47,061 nt of DNA from an uncultured Gemmata sp. Its GTDB lineage: Bacteria; Planctomycetota; Planctomycetia; Gemmatales; Gemmataceae. The stretch is from positions 1 through 47,061 of the forward strand of contig CALDUT010000017.1 in the NCBI GenBank assembly GCA_937924775.1, in the 5' to 3' direction. The notes below the pieces were generated by a model. That model was given only the letters and a program-made list of their open reading frames with translations, did no database searches and was not told where the DNA came from. Shown in pieces: positions 7,806 through 16,312 of this stretch. The number at the start of each line of letters is the position of its first letter. Position 1 is the first letter of the stretch. The translations under genes and the position numbers were made by a program.

Positions 7806-8684
7806 TTACTTCGTCTCCACGGGGATGGGGCTGGGTTTGTCCGCGGTGGGGAAGTTCTCCGGCAGCGGCAGTGTGACCGTTCCAGTGGCGGCCCATTCCG
7901 TACCGCGCGCCAGGGTCGCGGCGAAACCCCAACAGCGCATGGCGTTGGCATCGTGGCCCATCGGTGTGTGGAAGACTCGGCCCTTGCCATAGCGGACAGT
8001 CCAGATCATCGGTTCGTGGGCTTTGGTCCCGCGGGAATACGCCGTGGCCAGAAGGGTGACGTTCTCGATCGGTCCACGCATGTTGTCGTACAATTCATCG
8101 CGAACGTGCAGCCATTCTTTCGGCATCCCTTGGGTGATCGGGTGCTTCGGATCACGAATCGTTACGGTAAACGGACCGACGTAGCGGTGCCCCGAACCGT
8201 CCCCTTGGCCCGCAGCCACCTTCACCGGCTGGCCCTGGTCGTCCAGATACAACCGCTCACCCCCTTTGTTACTCCGCCAACCCATGCCAATCATCCGGTT
8301 GTATTCGTTCCAATGGCTGAAGGCGTTATTGGCGGCATGAACGATCACGAGGCCGATTTTCCCGTCTTTTAGAAGTGAATCGAGATCGTTGTTGAGTTCC
8401 GGGCTCCACGGCTCACCGTTGTAGTTGCTCAAAACCACATCGTATTGGGCCAAAGGTGGGCGGAATTTGGCCATTTCCTCGGGCTTTCCCTTCGGCGGGC
8501 TGGTAGCGACCTCCACCCTGAAGCGGTGGGTGTCTTCAAGCAGCTTTTTCATGAGGGGCGTGGTTTCTTGCCACTTGTGGTTATTCTGACCGTCGATGAT
8601 CAGAACCTTGATGGTGTTGGTATCGGCGGAGTAACTTGTTAGTGTGACAAGACTTAGGATAGAGAAAGCCCACAAGAAACGCAT
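7806..8684 (-). CDS. Secreted ThuA-domain protein
   Basis: This 292-residue protein has an N-terminal signal peptide (MRFLWAFSILSLVTLTSYSA). It is followed by a ThuA-like, glutamine-amidotransferase-fold domain: IKVLIIDGQNNHKWQETTP, QYDVVLSNYNGEPW, GKIGLVIVHAANNAFSHW and a C-terminal PMIWTVRYGKGRVFHTPMGHD block. ThuA domains are common in secreted planctomycete proteins and are linked to sugar (trehalose-like) metabolism, but the activity is not established. AGGAGG lies 8 bases before the ATG. It is divergent from the unknown gene at 8852 and isolated otherwise. Confidence 0.88.
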   Translation of the reverse strand: MRFLWAFSILSLVTLTSYSADTNTIKVLIIDGQNNHKWQETTPLMKKLLEDTHRFRVEVATSPPKGKPEEMAKFRPPLAQYDVVLSNYNGEPWSPELNNDLDSLLKDGKIGLVIVHAANNAFSHWNEYNRMIGMGWRSNKGGERLYLDDQGQPVKVAAGQGDGSGHRYVGPFTVTIRDPKHPITQGMPKEWLHVRDELYDNMRGPIENVTLLATAYSRGTKAHEPMIWTVRYGKGRVFHTPMGHDANAMRCWGFAATLARGTEWAATGTVTLPLPENFPTADKPSPIPVETK

Positions 8685-8851
8685 CGGAGAACCTCCTGAA
8701 CGACCTCCCGGGGAGCGACGAGCGCCCCCCCGGTGATAGTGCCGGCACCAGCGACCGCCGTTGCGTCACGGCTCGCCGCTATTGTGCCCTGGTGTTAATG
8801 TACCTAGATTGCCAGAAGTGGAATCGGAGAAATCGTGCGCGGAGAACCGTT

Positions 8852-9301
8852 ATGCGGGTGGAATTCTTTGGGTTGGCGATGGAATCGCCCAGTGTTACGG
8901 TGCATCTGTGGTCGCCGTGGCGCTGCTCCGCGTTGGAACACAAATTGTTCGAATCCCTCAAAACGGTTCCCAATGCTTCGTTGGAAATTGCCCCCGACGA
9001 AATGCGGCTGCATATCAGCGATGCCAAAGGTTGGCGAGTCGCGGTTCAAACGATGGCCCGGGTGATGAAAGGATGGCAAGAAGAAGCCGCTGACGTGGGC
9101 AAAGACGAACGCCGCCTGTGGCGGTGGCTCATCGAAGCCGACGTTGACGCCAACGGCTACGACCTGCACGGTGAAAAAGCCAGCTTTTGGGCGTATCTGC
9201 GGCTGTCCATCGACCGCGGCGGACCCGGGGAAGCTGAAAAAGGCGAGGATATCGACCTCAATGGCTTCGGGATCCAAATTTGGGGCGAAAACGCGAACTG
9301 A
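8852..9301 (+). CDS. Conserved-looking hypothetical protein
   Basis: I do not recognise this 149-residue protein. It has well-structured composition, with alternating hydrophobic residues, four or more tryptophans and an acidic C-terminal half (ADVGKDERRLWRWLIEADVD, then GEDIDLNGFGIQIWGE). There is no signal peptide or membrane segment. The ATG at 8852 follows GGAGAACCGTT, a plausible ribosome-binding site; the frame is open to 8792. It is divergent from the ThuA gene and converges on the ilvN pair, so it is probably monocistronic. Confidence 0.6.
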   Translation: MRVEFFGLAMESPSVTVHLWSPWRCSALEHKLFESLKTVPNASLEIAPDEMRLHISDAKGWRVAVQTMARVMKGWQEEAADVGKDERRLWRWLIEADVDANGYDLHGEKASFWAYLRLSIDRGGPGEAEKGEDIDLNGFGIQIWGENAN

Positions 9302-9421
9302 CATGCTGGGAAAACCCCGGTGTCCGCCGATTCCGGCCACGCCAGCCACCTAGAACGGATGACCCAGCAGCTGCGTTTCCGGCAAAAACCCGGGAACGGG
9401 TCCTTCGCCGCGGCTCGGTCA

Positions 9422-9727
9422 TCACACGCGTTCGACCTGGGTATTCTCGTCGATCGCGATACTGGTCAATTCCCCATTGGGTTTGATGAACCGCACCACG
9501 GGAACCACCAGGTCGTCTTCCTTCACACGCTCGGTAGTGATGCCGGTTTCCAGGTAGGCGATTTCCCGGAATGTTCCGGTGGCCTGCGCGGTCCACGTTC
9601 GGGAGCCGACCCGGACTTTTTGTGTCACCTGAATTTTCTCGCCTGGCTTGAGTGAACGCAGCAACTCCACCTGCGCCGGGTCGAGCCGCCGCGTTGGTAG
9701 AACAATCTTCTCCGGTACGGCTATCAT
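9422..9727 (-). CDS. Small hypothetical protein co-translated with ilvN
   Basis: This 101-residue cytosolic protein has no domain I can name. Its middle reads like a small beta-barrel (KPGEKIQVTQKVRVGSRTW, ATGTFREIAYLETG, DDLVVPVVRFIKPNGELTSI). The ATG at 9727 overlaps the ilvN stop as ATGA and is preceded by GGAGGG, so translation is probably coupled. A longer frame to 9955 exists but runs through ilvN in another frame and is not used. The tight coupling suggests a link to acetolactate synthase expression, but this is only positional inference. Confidence 0.7.
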   Translation of the reverse strand: MIAVPEKIVLPTRRLDPAQVELLRSLKPGEKIQVTQKVRVGSRTWTAQATGTFREIAYLETGITTERVKEDDLVVPVVRFIKPNGELTSIAIDENTQVERV

Positions 9728-10230
9728 GTTCCCTCCGCCGCTACTTGCGGCCTCGGTTCGCCCCGGACTAAAGCAATCCGCCCGGTGCGAGCCAATTCGA
9801 GAATCCCATAGGGCCGCATCAGGTCGATGAAGGCTTCGACCTTCCCTTCGGTCCCACTGATTTCGATCATGACGTTGGCGTGTTGAATGTCCACAACGCG
9901 GCCACGGAAACTCTCGGTGAGCTGAAACACTTCCGGCCGCTGCGCCGCGGTGCATTTCACCTTGATCAGCATCAGGTCGCGTTCGACGAAGTTCTCGGAA
10001 CTGATGTCATCGACCCGCACCACGGTCACGATCTTATCCAATTGTTTGCGAACTTGGTCCAATACTTGATCGTCGCCGTGAACGACGAAGGTCATTCGGG
10101 AGAGGTTGTGGGTTTCGGTTTCGCCGACCGCCAGGCTATCAATGTTGAAGCCGCGGGAATGGAGCATCCCGGCGATGGTCGCGAGAACGCCAGGCTGATT
10201 CTGAACCAAAGCGGAAAGCACGTGCCGCAT
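9724..10230 (-). CDS. ilvN: Acetolactate synthase small (regulatory) subunit
   Basis: The 168-residue product is the regulatory subunit of acetohydroxyacid synthase, the first common step of valine, leucine and isoleucine synthesis. The N-terminal ACT domain shows LVQNQPGVLATIAGMLHSRGFNIDSL, where valine binds in known homologues. The second half (RDLMLIKVKC, then TGTEGK-like SGTEGKVEAFIDLMRPYGI) matches the C-terminal domain. Length is normal. The large catalytic subunit ilvB is not adjacent, whereas in many bacteria the two are paired. A GGAGGGG lies 12 bases upstream of the ATG. It overlaps the next small gene by 4 bases. Confidence 0.93.
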   Translation of the reverse strand: MRHVLSALVQNQPGVLATIAGMLHSRGFNIDSLAVGETETHNLSRMTFVVHGDDQVLDQVRKQLDKIVTVVRVDDISSENFVERDLMLIKVKCTAAQRPEVFQLTESFRGRVVDIQHANVMIEISGTEGKVEAFIDLMRPYGILELARTGRIALVRGEPRPQVAAEGT

Positions 10231-10307
10231 GAGTAAAATCGCCCCTCCGAAGGAGAATGGACCGTCGTTGTGATGATAGAAACGGCACGCAGGGCTTCAA
10301 CGGGGGT

Positions 10308-11624
10308 TCATGATGGCGGCAGGCTCGGCGAAGAGGCGGGGGGCGACTCGTCCTGAGCCGGGCAGACTAACGTTAATACGAACAAGGCCAACAAGGCATA
10401 TGTCAATGCTGAGAGGAACGTGATGTTCGCCACCGGGCTGATCAGATCGTGCTGCATTTTCACCATCGCCAGCGATTGCGCAGGCCCTACGGCCAGAATG
10501 GTGAAAAAATTGTCCGGGATCCAAAGCGGAATGAGAACAAACCACATCACCATCCGCGGCCAACCCACTGGCCAACGCATCCACAGAAGCGCCATCGGTA
10601 GCAGCAACAGGACAAAATAATGGGACCATGTGATCGGGCTAACCAATATCATCCCCACTATTGCGGCTGCAAACGCGCGATCGCGTGTCGCTTGAGAATA
10701 AGATCGCCACGTCAGCCACGCCACCGCTATCGTGATCACCCCTCGCGAGGCCCAGATCAACAGGGTCGCTAGCGCCGGCTTGGTAACCCAGGCAACAATC
10801 TTTTGCTCCGGGTAGGGGTTGAAGATGCGTAACCAAAAAGCGGTCAGAGAGACATTATTCCAGGAACTCTGATAACTTACTAAGGAGGGAATGATCGTGT
10901 CGATGTAGGTGCGAAATGCTTCTCCACCGAGTACCATCCACGCAACCCCGTTGACAGCTAGAAATGCCGCTGGACCAGTGACTAAACCCCGCCAACGACC
11001 GGTGAAAAGGAAGTAGGTAAAAAGAAACATCGGATAAAGCTTCAATCCGGCCGCCACTCCCAAAGCGACTCCCGCCCAGCCCACCCGATCGTGCCGGTCG
11101 GCCCACCAGGCCAGAGTGATAAAAAACAAAACGAGGATATTCAATTGTCCCTGATGCAAATGCAAATAGAGCGGGTGGAATAGAAGTATCAACCCGACCG
11201 TGGCTAGCAGCGACCATGGCGACAGTGGAAATTTCAGCTCACGCCAAATAATGGCCAGACTCACCAAAAAAAGTGTGAAGCTAATAAGATTCCAGAGAAG
11301 ATGAGCATCCCGATAGGACAAGTGGCCCAACGGCAGCGCAATCATCACCGAAGCGGGCGGATGAGCGTTCCAATGCAGTATGATTCCTTCCTTGAGTAAA
11401 ATCCCGGTGTGACGGAGCATGGCATCGGTTTGTTCTATATACACCGGCAGGCCTGCGAGGTAATTTTTTGCCGACAACCACTCTTGAAGAAAATCGAAGA
11501 AATAGCTCTCCGGAGGGCGGAACGCGAGTATGAAACGCGGACCCATCCAGAGACCGACCACAACCATAATCACGCCCCATACCAGGATTCGAAGCGGCGG
11601 CCAAGCGTGAGTTGACGGCGACAT
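10308..11624 (-). CDS. GT87-type polytopic glycosyltransferase (DUF2029)
   Basis: This 438-residue integral membrane protein has about nine to ten hydrophobic segments. It shows the layout of family 87 mannosyltransferases: an N-terminal membrane helix, an extracytoplasmic loop with FFDFLQEWLSAKNYLAG, then WNAHPPASVMIALPLGHL and later WADRHDRVGWAGVALGVAAGLKLYP. Members transfer sugars from polyprenyl-phosphate donors to envelope glycans or lipids. The start MSPSTHAW at 11624 is supported by GAGGG six bases upstream; the frame is open 7 codons further. It is divergent from the HD-GYP gene. The acceptor is unknown. Confidence 0.85.
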   Translation of the reverse strand: MSPSTHAWPPLRILVWGVIMVVVGLWMGPRFILAFRPPESYFFDFLQEWLSAKNYLAGLPVYIEQTDAMLRHTGILLKEGIILHWNAHPPASVMIALPLGHLSYRDAHLLWNLISFTLFLVSLAIIWRELKFPLSPWSLLATVGLILLFHPLYLHLHQGQLNILVLFFITLAWWADRHDRVGWAGVALGVAAGLKLYPMFLFTYFLFTGRWRGLVTGPAAFLAVNGVAWMVLGGEAFRTYIDTIIPSLVSYQSSWNNVSLTAFWLRIFNPYPEQKIVAWVTKPALATLLIWASRGVITIAVAWLTWRSYSQATRDRAFAAAIVGMILVSPITWSHYFVLLLLPMALLWMRWPVGWPRMVMWFVLIPLWIPDNFFTILAVGPAQSLAMVKMQHDLISPVANITFLSALTYALLALFVLTLVCPAQDESPPASSPSLPPS

Positions 11625-11986
11625 GAGAACCCTCGTTTGGAACACAGATTACGCCCCCCCCAATGACATTACGCTAAATCTATGTACCAATCATCACAAG
11701 CTCGGCTGGCCGGCAAGCCAATGCTGGATTCAGGTAATCGAAGAATCCTCAAAAAATTCTTATTCTGAGAGAAATTCGTCGCATCGCTCTGCTCTGTGGT
11801 GGCGAATCTTACAGATGCGGTACGGTCTTCATTTTTCAGGCGGAGGCGTAATCTGTGCTATACAGGAACTCCCATTCCCACGACTTCCCAACGGCCTATC
11901 GCCCGTATGCATGGTAGATTTGACCTAATCGCATGGCGGGGAACGAATTGGGTTCCGCGTCGATGCGGGAATGGAGGATGAGGCTC
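11625..11986. other. Divergent promoter region, relatively A+T-rich
   Basis: About 360 bases lie between the glycosyltransferase and the HD-GYP protein. It is visibly richer in A/T than its surroundings, as expected for a two-way promoter region. It contains an inverted GGCTGGCC/GGCAAGCC patch near 11705. No open frame looks like a gene, and I could not place promoter boxes reliably. Confidence 0.4.
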
Positions 11987-13558
11987 GTGAAACGTCCCCT
12001 GCGGCTGCGCGGCATCAGCGGCGACATCAAGGGGCGGGTTTGGGAATCGGACAGTCTCCTGCGCGTCGGTCGGCTCGGCTCGCTAGAAATCGTCTTGGAC
12101 GATAGTTCCGTCAGCCGCCGGCATGCCGAGATTCGCTATCAGGACGACGGCTGGTACGTTCGCGATCTGGAAAGTACCAATGGAACTTACGTCAATGGGG
12201 TCCGCATTGGCCCCGGCGAGCAGCCCCTGAAAGCACGCGACATCGTCCAATTCGGCAAAGTCGCCTTCATTGTGGAGTTGACCGAGGCCATTTCCGAGGG
12301 GACGTCGTCGAATCAGCACGTCATTGCCGCGACGCATTCCACATTTGAAGAGGGCATTCGCCGGCTTGCCTACGATCGCAACCACATGCCGCGGCCCGGT
12401 GAGCAGCTCGAAGCGTTGCTCCGGGCTGGACAACACTTTGTGAATCTGCAGAGTGAAGATCAACTGCTCAATGCTGTTCTCAACGATGCGGTCAGCGTCC
12501 TGGAAGCCCAACGGGGGGCGATTGTGTTGGCCGAAGGGACCAGGCCGGAACCTAAACTCCGTCTGCGGGCGTTAGCTAGCGGACCAGGCGAACCGCCGGG
12601 GCGTTTCCATTACTCCAAAAAGCTCGCCACCCGCTGTTTCACCAGCGGTGTCTCGCTTTTGTACAGCACCCTGGTTGGCGACGACGAGACCAAAGCGTCG
12701 CAAAGCATCACCGACGGCGGCATGGCCAGTGTCTTGTGCGTGCTGCTCCGCACACCCCGCAAACGCCTGGGGGTGTTGCATCTGGATCGGTCGTTTTGGC
12801 AGAAACCCTTTACTGAAGATGACTTACATCTTGCCGACGCCCTCGCCGCCCACGTTTCGGCCGCCATTGAAAGTGCCCAATTGCTGCGGCAGCAAAAGGA
12901 GCAATTCTTCAAAACCGTGATGGTATTAGCCCAAGCGGTCGAACTCCGCGACGACTACACTGGCAACCATACGCAGCGTGTGACCCGCTACGCCACGCTC
13001 TTAGCGCAGCGGCTCGAACTGCCCGACGATCAGATAGAACTGATCCAACTTGGTGGTCCGCTCCACGACATCGGTAAAATCGGCATCGACGACGCGATTC
13101 TCCGCAAACCCGGTCGCCTGACGCCGGAAGAATACGAAATCATGAAAACCCATACCCTCAAAGGGGCGGAGATTCTCTCCTCGATTTCGGAAATGGAACC
13201 GATCATTCCCATTGTCCGCAGCCACCATGAACGGTGGGACGGGGGCGGCTATCCCGATGGCCTGGTGGGGCCGGCGATTCCGCTGTTGGCTCGGATCGTG
13301 GCGGTGGCCGATGCCTTCGACGCGATGACCTCGCATCGGCCTTATCATGAGAACCAACGCGGCAAGCCCCCGGCGTGGGCGTTTGCTGAAGTGGAGCGGC
13401 AACTCGGGAAACAATTCGACCCTGTCGTGGGAGCCGCGTTCATCGCCATTCGCGCAGAAGTGATTCAAGCGATGTTGGAGCTGCTACCCGACGTTCCCCT
13501 CGATGCGGCCGAGCCTGCGACAGTGGCCGAGGGCTTCGTCCCCGACCCTCGGGGATAA
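11987..13558 (+). CDS. FHA-GAF-HD-GYP signalling protein (putative c-di-GMP phosphodiesterase)
   Basis: The 523-residue protein has three domains. An FHA domain (about residues 15-100; LRVGRLGS, SSVSRRHAEI, ESTNGTYVNG) binds phosphothreonine. A GAF domain (about 140-300; RAGQHFVNLQSEDQLL, GVLHLDRSFW) is a ligand or redox sensor. An HD-GYP domain (about 312-490) carries HD in GPLHDIGKIGI, a histidine in MKTHTLKG and HHERWDGGGYPDGL. HD-GYP domains hydrolyse cyclic-di-GMP. FHA input suggests control by Ser/Thr kinases, one of which lies at 30213-31451, though this pairing is inference. The GTG at 11987 is chosen for GGAGG at 11973-11977 (9-base spacing); ATG at 11978 touches that site. No membrane segments. 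Confidence 0.9.
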   Translation: MKRPLRLRGISGDIKGRVWESDSLLRVGRLGSLEIVLDDSSVSRRHAEIRYQDDGWYVRDLESTNGTYVNGVRIGPGEQPLKARDIVQFGKVAFIVELTEAISEGTSSNQHVIAATHSTFEEGIRRLAYDRNHMPRPGEQLEALLRAGQHFVNLQSEDQLLNAVLNDAVSVLEAQRGAIVLAEGTRPEPKLRLRALASGPGEPPGRFHYSKKLATRCFTSGVSLLYSTLVGDDETKASQSITDGGMASVLCVLLRTPRKRLGVLHLDRSFWQKPFTEDDLHLADALAAHVSAAIESAQLLRQQKEQFFKTVMVLAQAVELRDDYTGNHTQRVTRYATLLAQRLELPDDQIELIQLGGPLHDIGKIGIDDAILRKPGRLTPEEYEIMKTHTLKGAEILSSISEMEPIIPIVRSHHERWDGGGYPDGLVGPAIPLLARIVAVADAFDAMTSHRPYHENQRGKPPAWAFAEVERQLGKQFDPVVGAAFIAIRAEVIQAMLELLPDVPLDAAEPATVAEGFVPDPRG

Positions 13559-13894
13559 GGACGAGGGGGATGCGCCCACTGCCTTGGTCGCACGATTCAC
13601 AAAGTCGCCATTGGGATGTTGCCATTGTCGGCGACGGTTCTGCCGCCCCAACCGCCTTGGTCGCACGATTCGCACGGTCAATCTTTGCGTTGACTTGGTC
13701 GCACGATTCACAAAGTCTGCGCCCACGCTGGGTCAGCCTTGGCGGGAGATCGGGGCGGACTTGTGACAGCCGACGGTGGGAACCGAATGACACGTCCCGT
13801 GATGAGAATGGAACAGACGAGCGACCCGGGAGTGGTGGGCTTCCTGGATCGCTCTATCGCTTCTCGCTGGATTGACTGGTCGCGGAGGCCGGGG
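13559..13894. other. Convergent spacer with three copies of a short repeat
   Basis: This 336-base gap between the HD-GYP stop and the EF-G stop has no plausible gene. Its left half carries the repeats at 13583-13717. The right half shows no clear terminator for either gene. Confidence 0.5.
13583..13717. repeat. Three interspersed copies of a 24-bp element
   Basis: The sequence CTTGGTCGCACGATTC occurs at 13583, 13656 and 13694. Copies one (13583-13606) and three (13694-13717) are identical over 24 bases, continuing ACAAAGTC. Copy two diverges after CTTGGTCGCACGATTC. The spacing is uneven (73 and 38 bases), so this is not CRISPR-like. It lies between two converging genes. It could be a recombination or protein-binding element. 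Confidence 0.7.
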
Positions 13895-16069
13895 TTACTT
13901 CTTCTTCGCGTCGGGTTTAGGAATGTCGGCCAGTTCGATGGGCACGGGGGCGTAGTGGCTGAACTCCATGGAGAAGCTCGCTTGGCCTTTGGTGGCGCTC
14001 CGCAGGTCGCTGGTATAACCGAAGAGGTTGGCCAGCGGCACTTTGGCCACCACCGTGGCCACGCCCTTATCTTCGCTGGTTTCTTCGATGATGCCCCGTT
14101 TGCTACTGATATTCCCGGTGATCTGCCCTTGGTATTCCTTGGGCGAAACCACCACCACTTTCATGATCGGCTCCAGCAATTGAATGCCGGCTTTCTCCTG
14201 GGCTTCGCGGAAGGCTTCCAACGCGCAGAGGAAGAAGGCATCCTGCGACGAGTCCACGTCGTGGTATTTGCCGAAGTGGAGGTCGAATTCCAAATCCACA
14301 AACGGGAACGGGTACTTGTAGCCTTTCTTGGCCCCTTCGCGTAAACCCTCTTCCACGCTAGGGATGTATTCTTTGGGAATCGCCCCTTGGGTGATGTTGT
14401 TGACAAAGTAGATGTTGTTGGGGTCCGGCTTGACCTTCGGGTCGTTGAGTTCTTCGATTTGCCGGATTTTCTCCTCGATCTGTTCGGGAGTCAGGGGGGT
14501 GTACTTGACGTTGATCACGGCAAATTTCCCCCGGCCACCGGTTTGTTTGATGAACTTGTACTCCAGATCGACCTGGCGGGCGAGTGTTTGCCGGTAGGCC
14601 ACCCGCGGCTTGCCCAACTGGATCAAATCGTTGTTTTCCTGAGGAATCCCCAGCGCGCGTTTGAGTTTTTCGATGGAGATTTCCAAGTGCAGCTCGCCCA
14701 TTCCGGAGAGGATGGTTTCTTTGGTTTCTTCGTCGGTGTGGGCTTTGAGCGTTGGGTCGTCGCGGACCAGCCGGCTGAGGGCTTCGCCGACTTTGCCCGC
14801 ATCGAGGGTTTTGGCGAAGCTGAGAGATTGCGAGATCACCGGTTTGGGGAACTGGATGGCTTCCAGCGCCACGGGATTTTCCGGATCGCAGAGGGTGTTC
14901 CCGGTGAAGGTATCTTTGAGGCCAATGCCGGCGATAATGTCGCCGGGGCCGGCTTTTTCTAACTCGATGCGCTTATCACCCATCATCCGGTAGAAGCGGG
15001 CGATGCGTTCTTTTTTCCCGTTGCTGGTGTTGAGATAGGTTTCGCCCGGTTTCATCTCGCCGGAGTAAATGCGAATGTAGACCAGGTCGCCAGTGGGTTC
15101 GGCCACGGTCTTGAAGGCCAGGGCCGCCAGAGGTTCCTTCGGGTCGGGTTTGCGGGTCACCACGTCTTTGGTTTTGGGGTGAATCCCTTCGACTGGGGGG
15201 CGATCAAGCGGGCTGGGCAAGCAATCTACGATCAGGTCCAGCAAGTGCTGAACGCCGTGGAAGTTCTTGCTGCTACCGCAGTGAACGGGCGTGAAGACGC
15301 CTTCTAGCGTCCCTTTGCGCAACGCTTTGCGGATAAGGTCTTCGGGTACGTCTTGGCCTTCCAGAATCAGCTCGGTAATCTCGTCGCTAACTGCGGAGAT
15401 GGCATCGAGCATCTGTTCCCGGCGTTTCTTGGCTTCTTCCAGGTATTTTTCGGGAATATCGCTGACAAAGAACTTGCGGTTGGTTTTGTCGTTGAGGTCG
15501 CGGGTGATGAGCTTCATCTGGATGAGGTCGATAATCCCCTCCAGCGAGGTATCTTGCCCCGCGGGGATGGTGACCGCCACCGGGTTAGCCCCCAGTTTGG
15601 TCTTCATTTGCTCGATACAGCCCCAGAAGTCGGCCCCCATGCGGTCGAGTTTGTTGACGTAGGCCAGGCGGGGCACCTTGTACTTATTGGCTTGTCGCCA
15701 CACGGTTTCCGATTGCACTTCCACGCCGCCTTTGGCGCAGAAAACGCCGACAGCCCCATCGAGAACACGCAAGCTGCGTTCGACTTCCGCGGTGAAGTCG
15801 ACGTGACCGGGGGTGTCGATGAGGGTGATGGTCACCGGCTGGCCGGAGCGGTCGGCCCAGTCGACCGAGACCGCGGCCGAGTTGATGGTGATCCCCTTTT
15901 GTCGTTCCAGCGGGTCGAAGTCGGTGGTGGTGTCCCCAGTGTCTACGTCACCCACTTTGTGTTTGGTGCCGCTGTAGTACAGAATCCGCTCGGTGGTAGT
16001 GGTTTTACCCGCGTCCACGTGAGCCATGATTCCGATATTGCGTACTTTGTCGAGCATCGTCGTTGTCAC
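13895..16069 (-). CDS. fusA: Elongation factor G-type translational GTPase (stand-alone)
   Basis: The 724-residue product has the full EF-G layout. The G domain shows AHVDAGKTTTTERI near residue 16, RQKGITINSAA, DTPGHVDF and NKLDRMGADF. Domain II follows, then domain III (GMGELHLEI), domain IV (QTGGRGKFA, then GKYHDVDSSQDAF) and domain V (MKVVVVSPKEYQGQITGNI). It catalyses ribosomal translocation. Two things are unusual. Switch I reads DTTTDFDPLERQKGITI rather than the common DWMEQE form, and domain IV has an extra charged stretch around EKIRQIEELNDPKVKPDP. It is not in a str operon, so it may be one of several EF-G paralogues. The GTG at 16069 or ATG at 16057 could start it; neither has a strong ribosome-binding site. 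Confidence 0.88.
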   Translation of the reverse strand: MTTTMLDKVRNIGIMAHVDAGKTTTTERILYYSGTKHKVGDVDTGDTTTDFDPLERQKGITINSAAVSVDWADRSGQPVTITLIDTPGHVDFTAEVERSLRVLDGAVGVFCAKGGVEVQSETVWRQANKYKVPRLAYVNKLDRMGADFWGCIEQMKTKLGANPVAVTIPAGQDTSLEGIIDLIQMKLITRDLNDKTNRKFFVSDIPEKYLEEAKKRREQMLDAISAVSDEITELILEGQDVPEDLIRKALRKGTLEGVFTPVHCGSSKNFHGVQHLLDLIVDCLPSPLDRPPVEGIHPKTKDVVTRKPDPKEPLAALAFKTVAEPTGDLVYIRIYSGEMKPGETYLNTSNGKKERIARFYRMMGDKRIELEKAGPGDIIAGIGLKDTFTGNTLCDPENPVALEAIQFPKPVISQSLSFAKTLDAGKVGEALSRLVRDDPTLKAHTDEETKETILSGMGELHLEISIEKLKRALGIPQENNDLIQLGKPRVAYRQTLARQVDLEYKFIKQTGGRGKFAVINVKYTPLTPEQIEEKIRQIEELNDPKVKPDPNNIYFVNNITQGAIPKEYIPSVEEGLREGAKKGYKYPFPFVDLEFDLHFGKYHDVDSSQDAFFLCALEAFREAQEKAGIQLLEPIMKVVVVSPKEYQGQITGNISSKRGIIEETSEDKGVATVVAKVPLANLFGYTSDLRSATKGQASFSMEFSHYAPVPIELADIPKPDAKKK

Positions 16070-16312
16070 CGGGGAATAACCGGCTCCTTACATACAAGAG
16101 AAATAAACTGAGCCGCCTCCGCGGGCGGCTGGACATTCACACGCAAATGGGAGGGATTGGGTTCGTCTCTACCGAATCCCTTCCCCTCGTCCTGCCTACA
16201 TCCTCGGGAAGGGATACAGACCACAGCAATACTATATCGTATCGCAGAATGAAGAATCGTCCATACCGATTGAATGAAGCCTGTGTGAAGGGGCTGCGAA
16301 GCCCACCCCGTC

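Noticed and set aside
13583-13717. CRISPR array
   Set aside because: Only three copies, uneven spacing, one copy partial, and no cas genes in the window.
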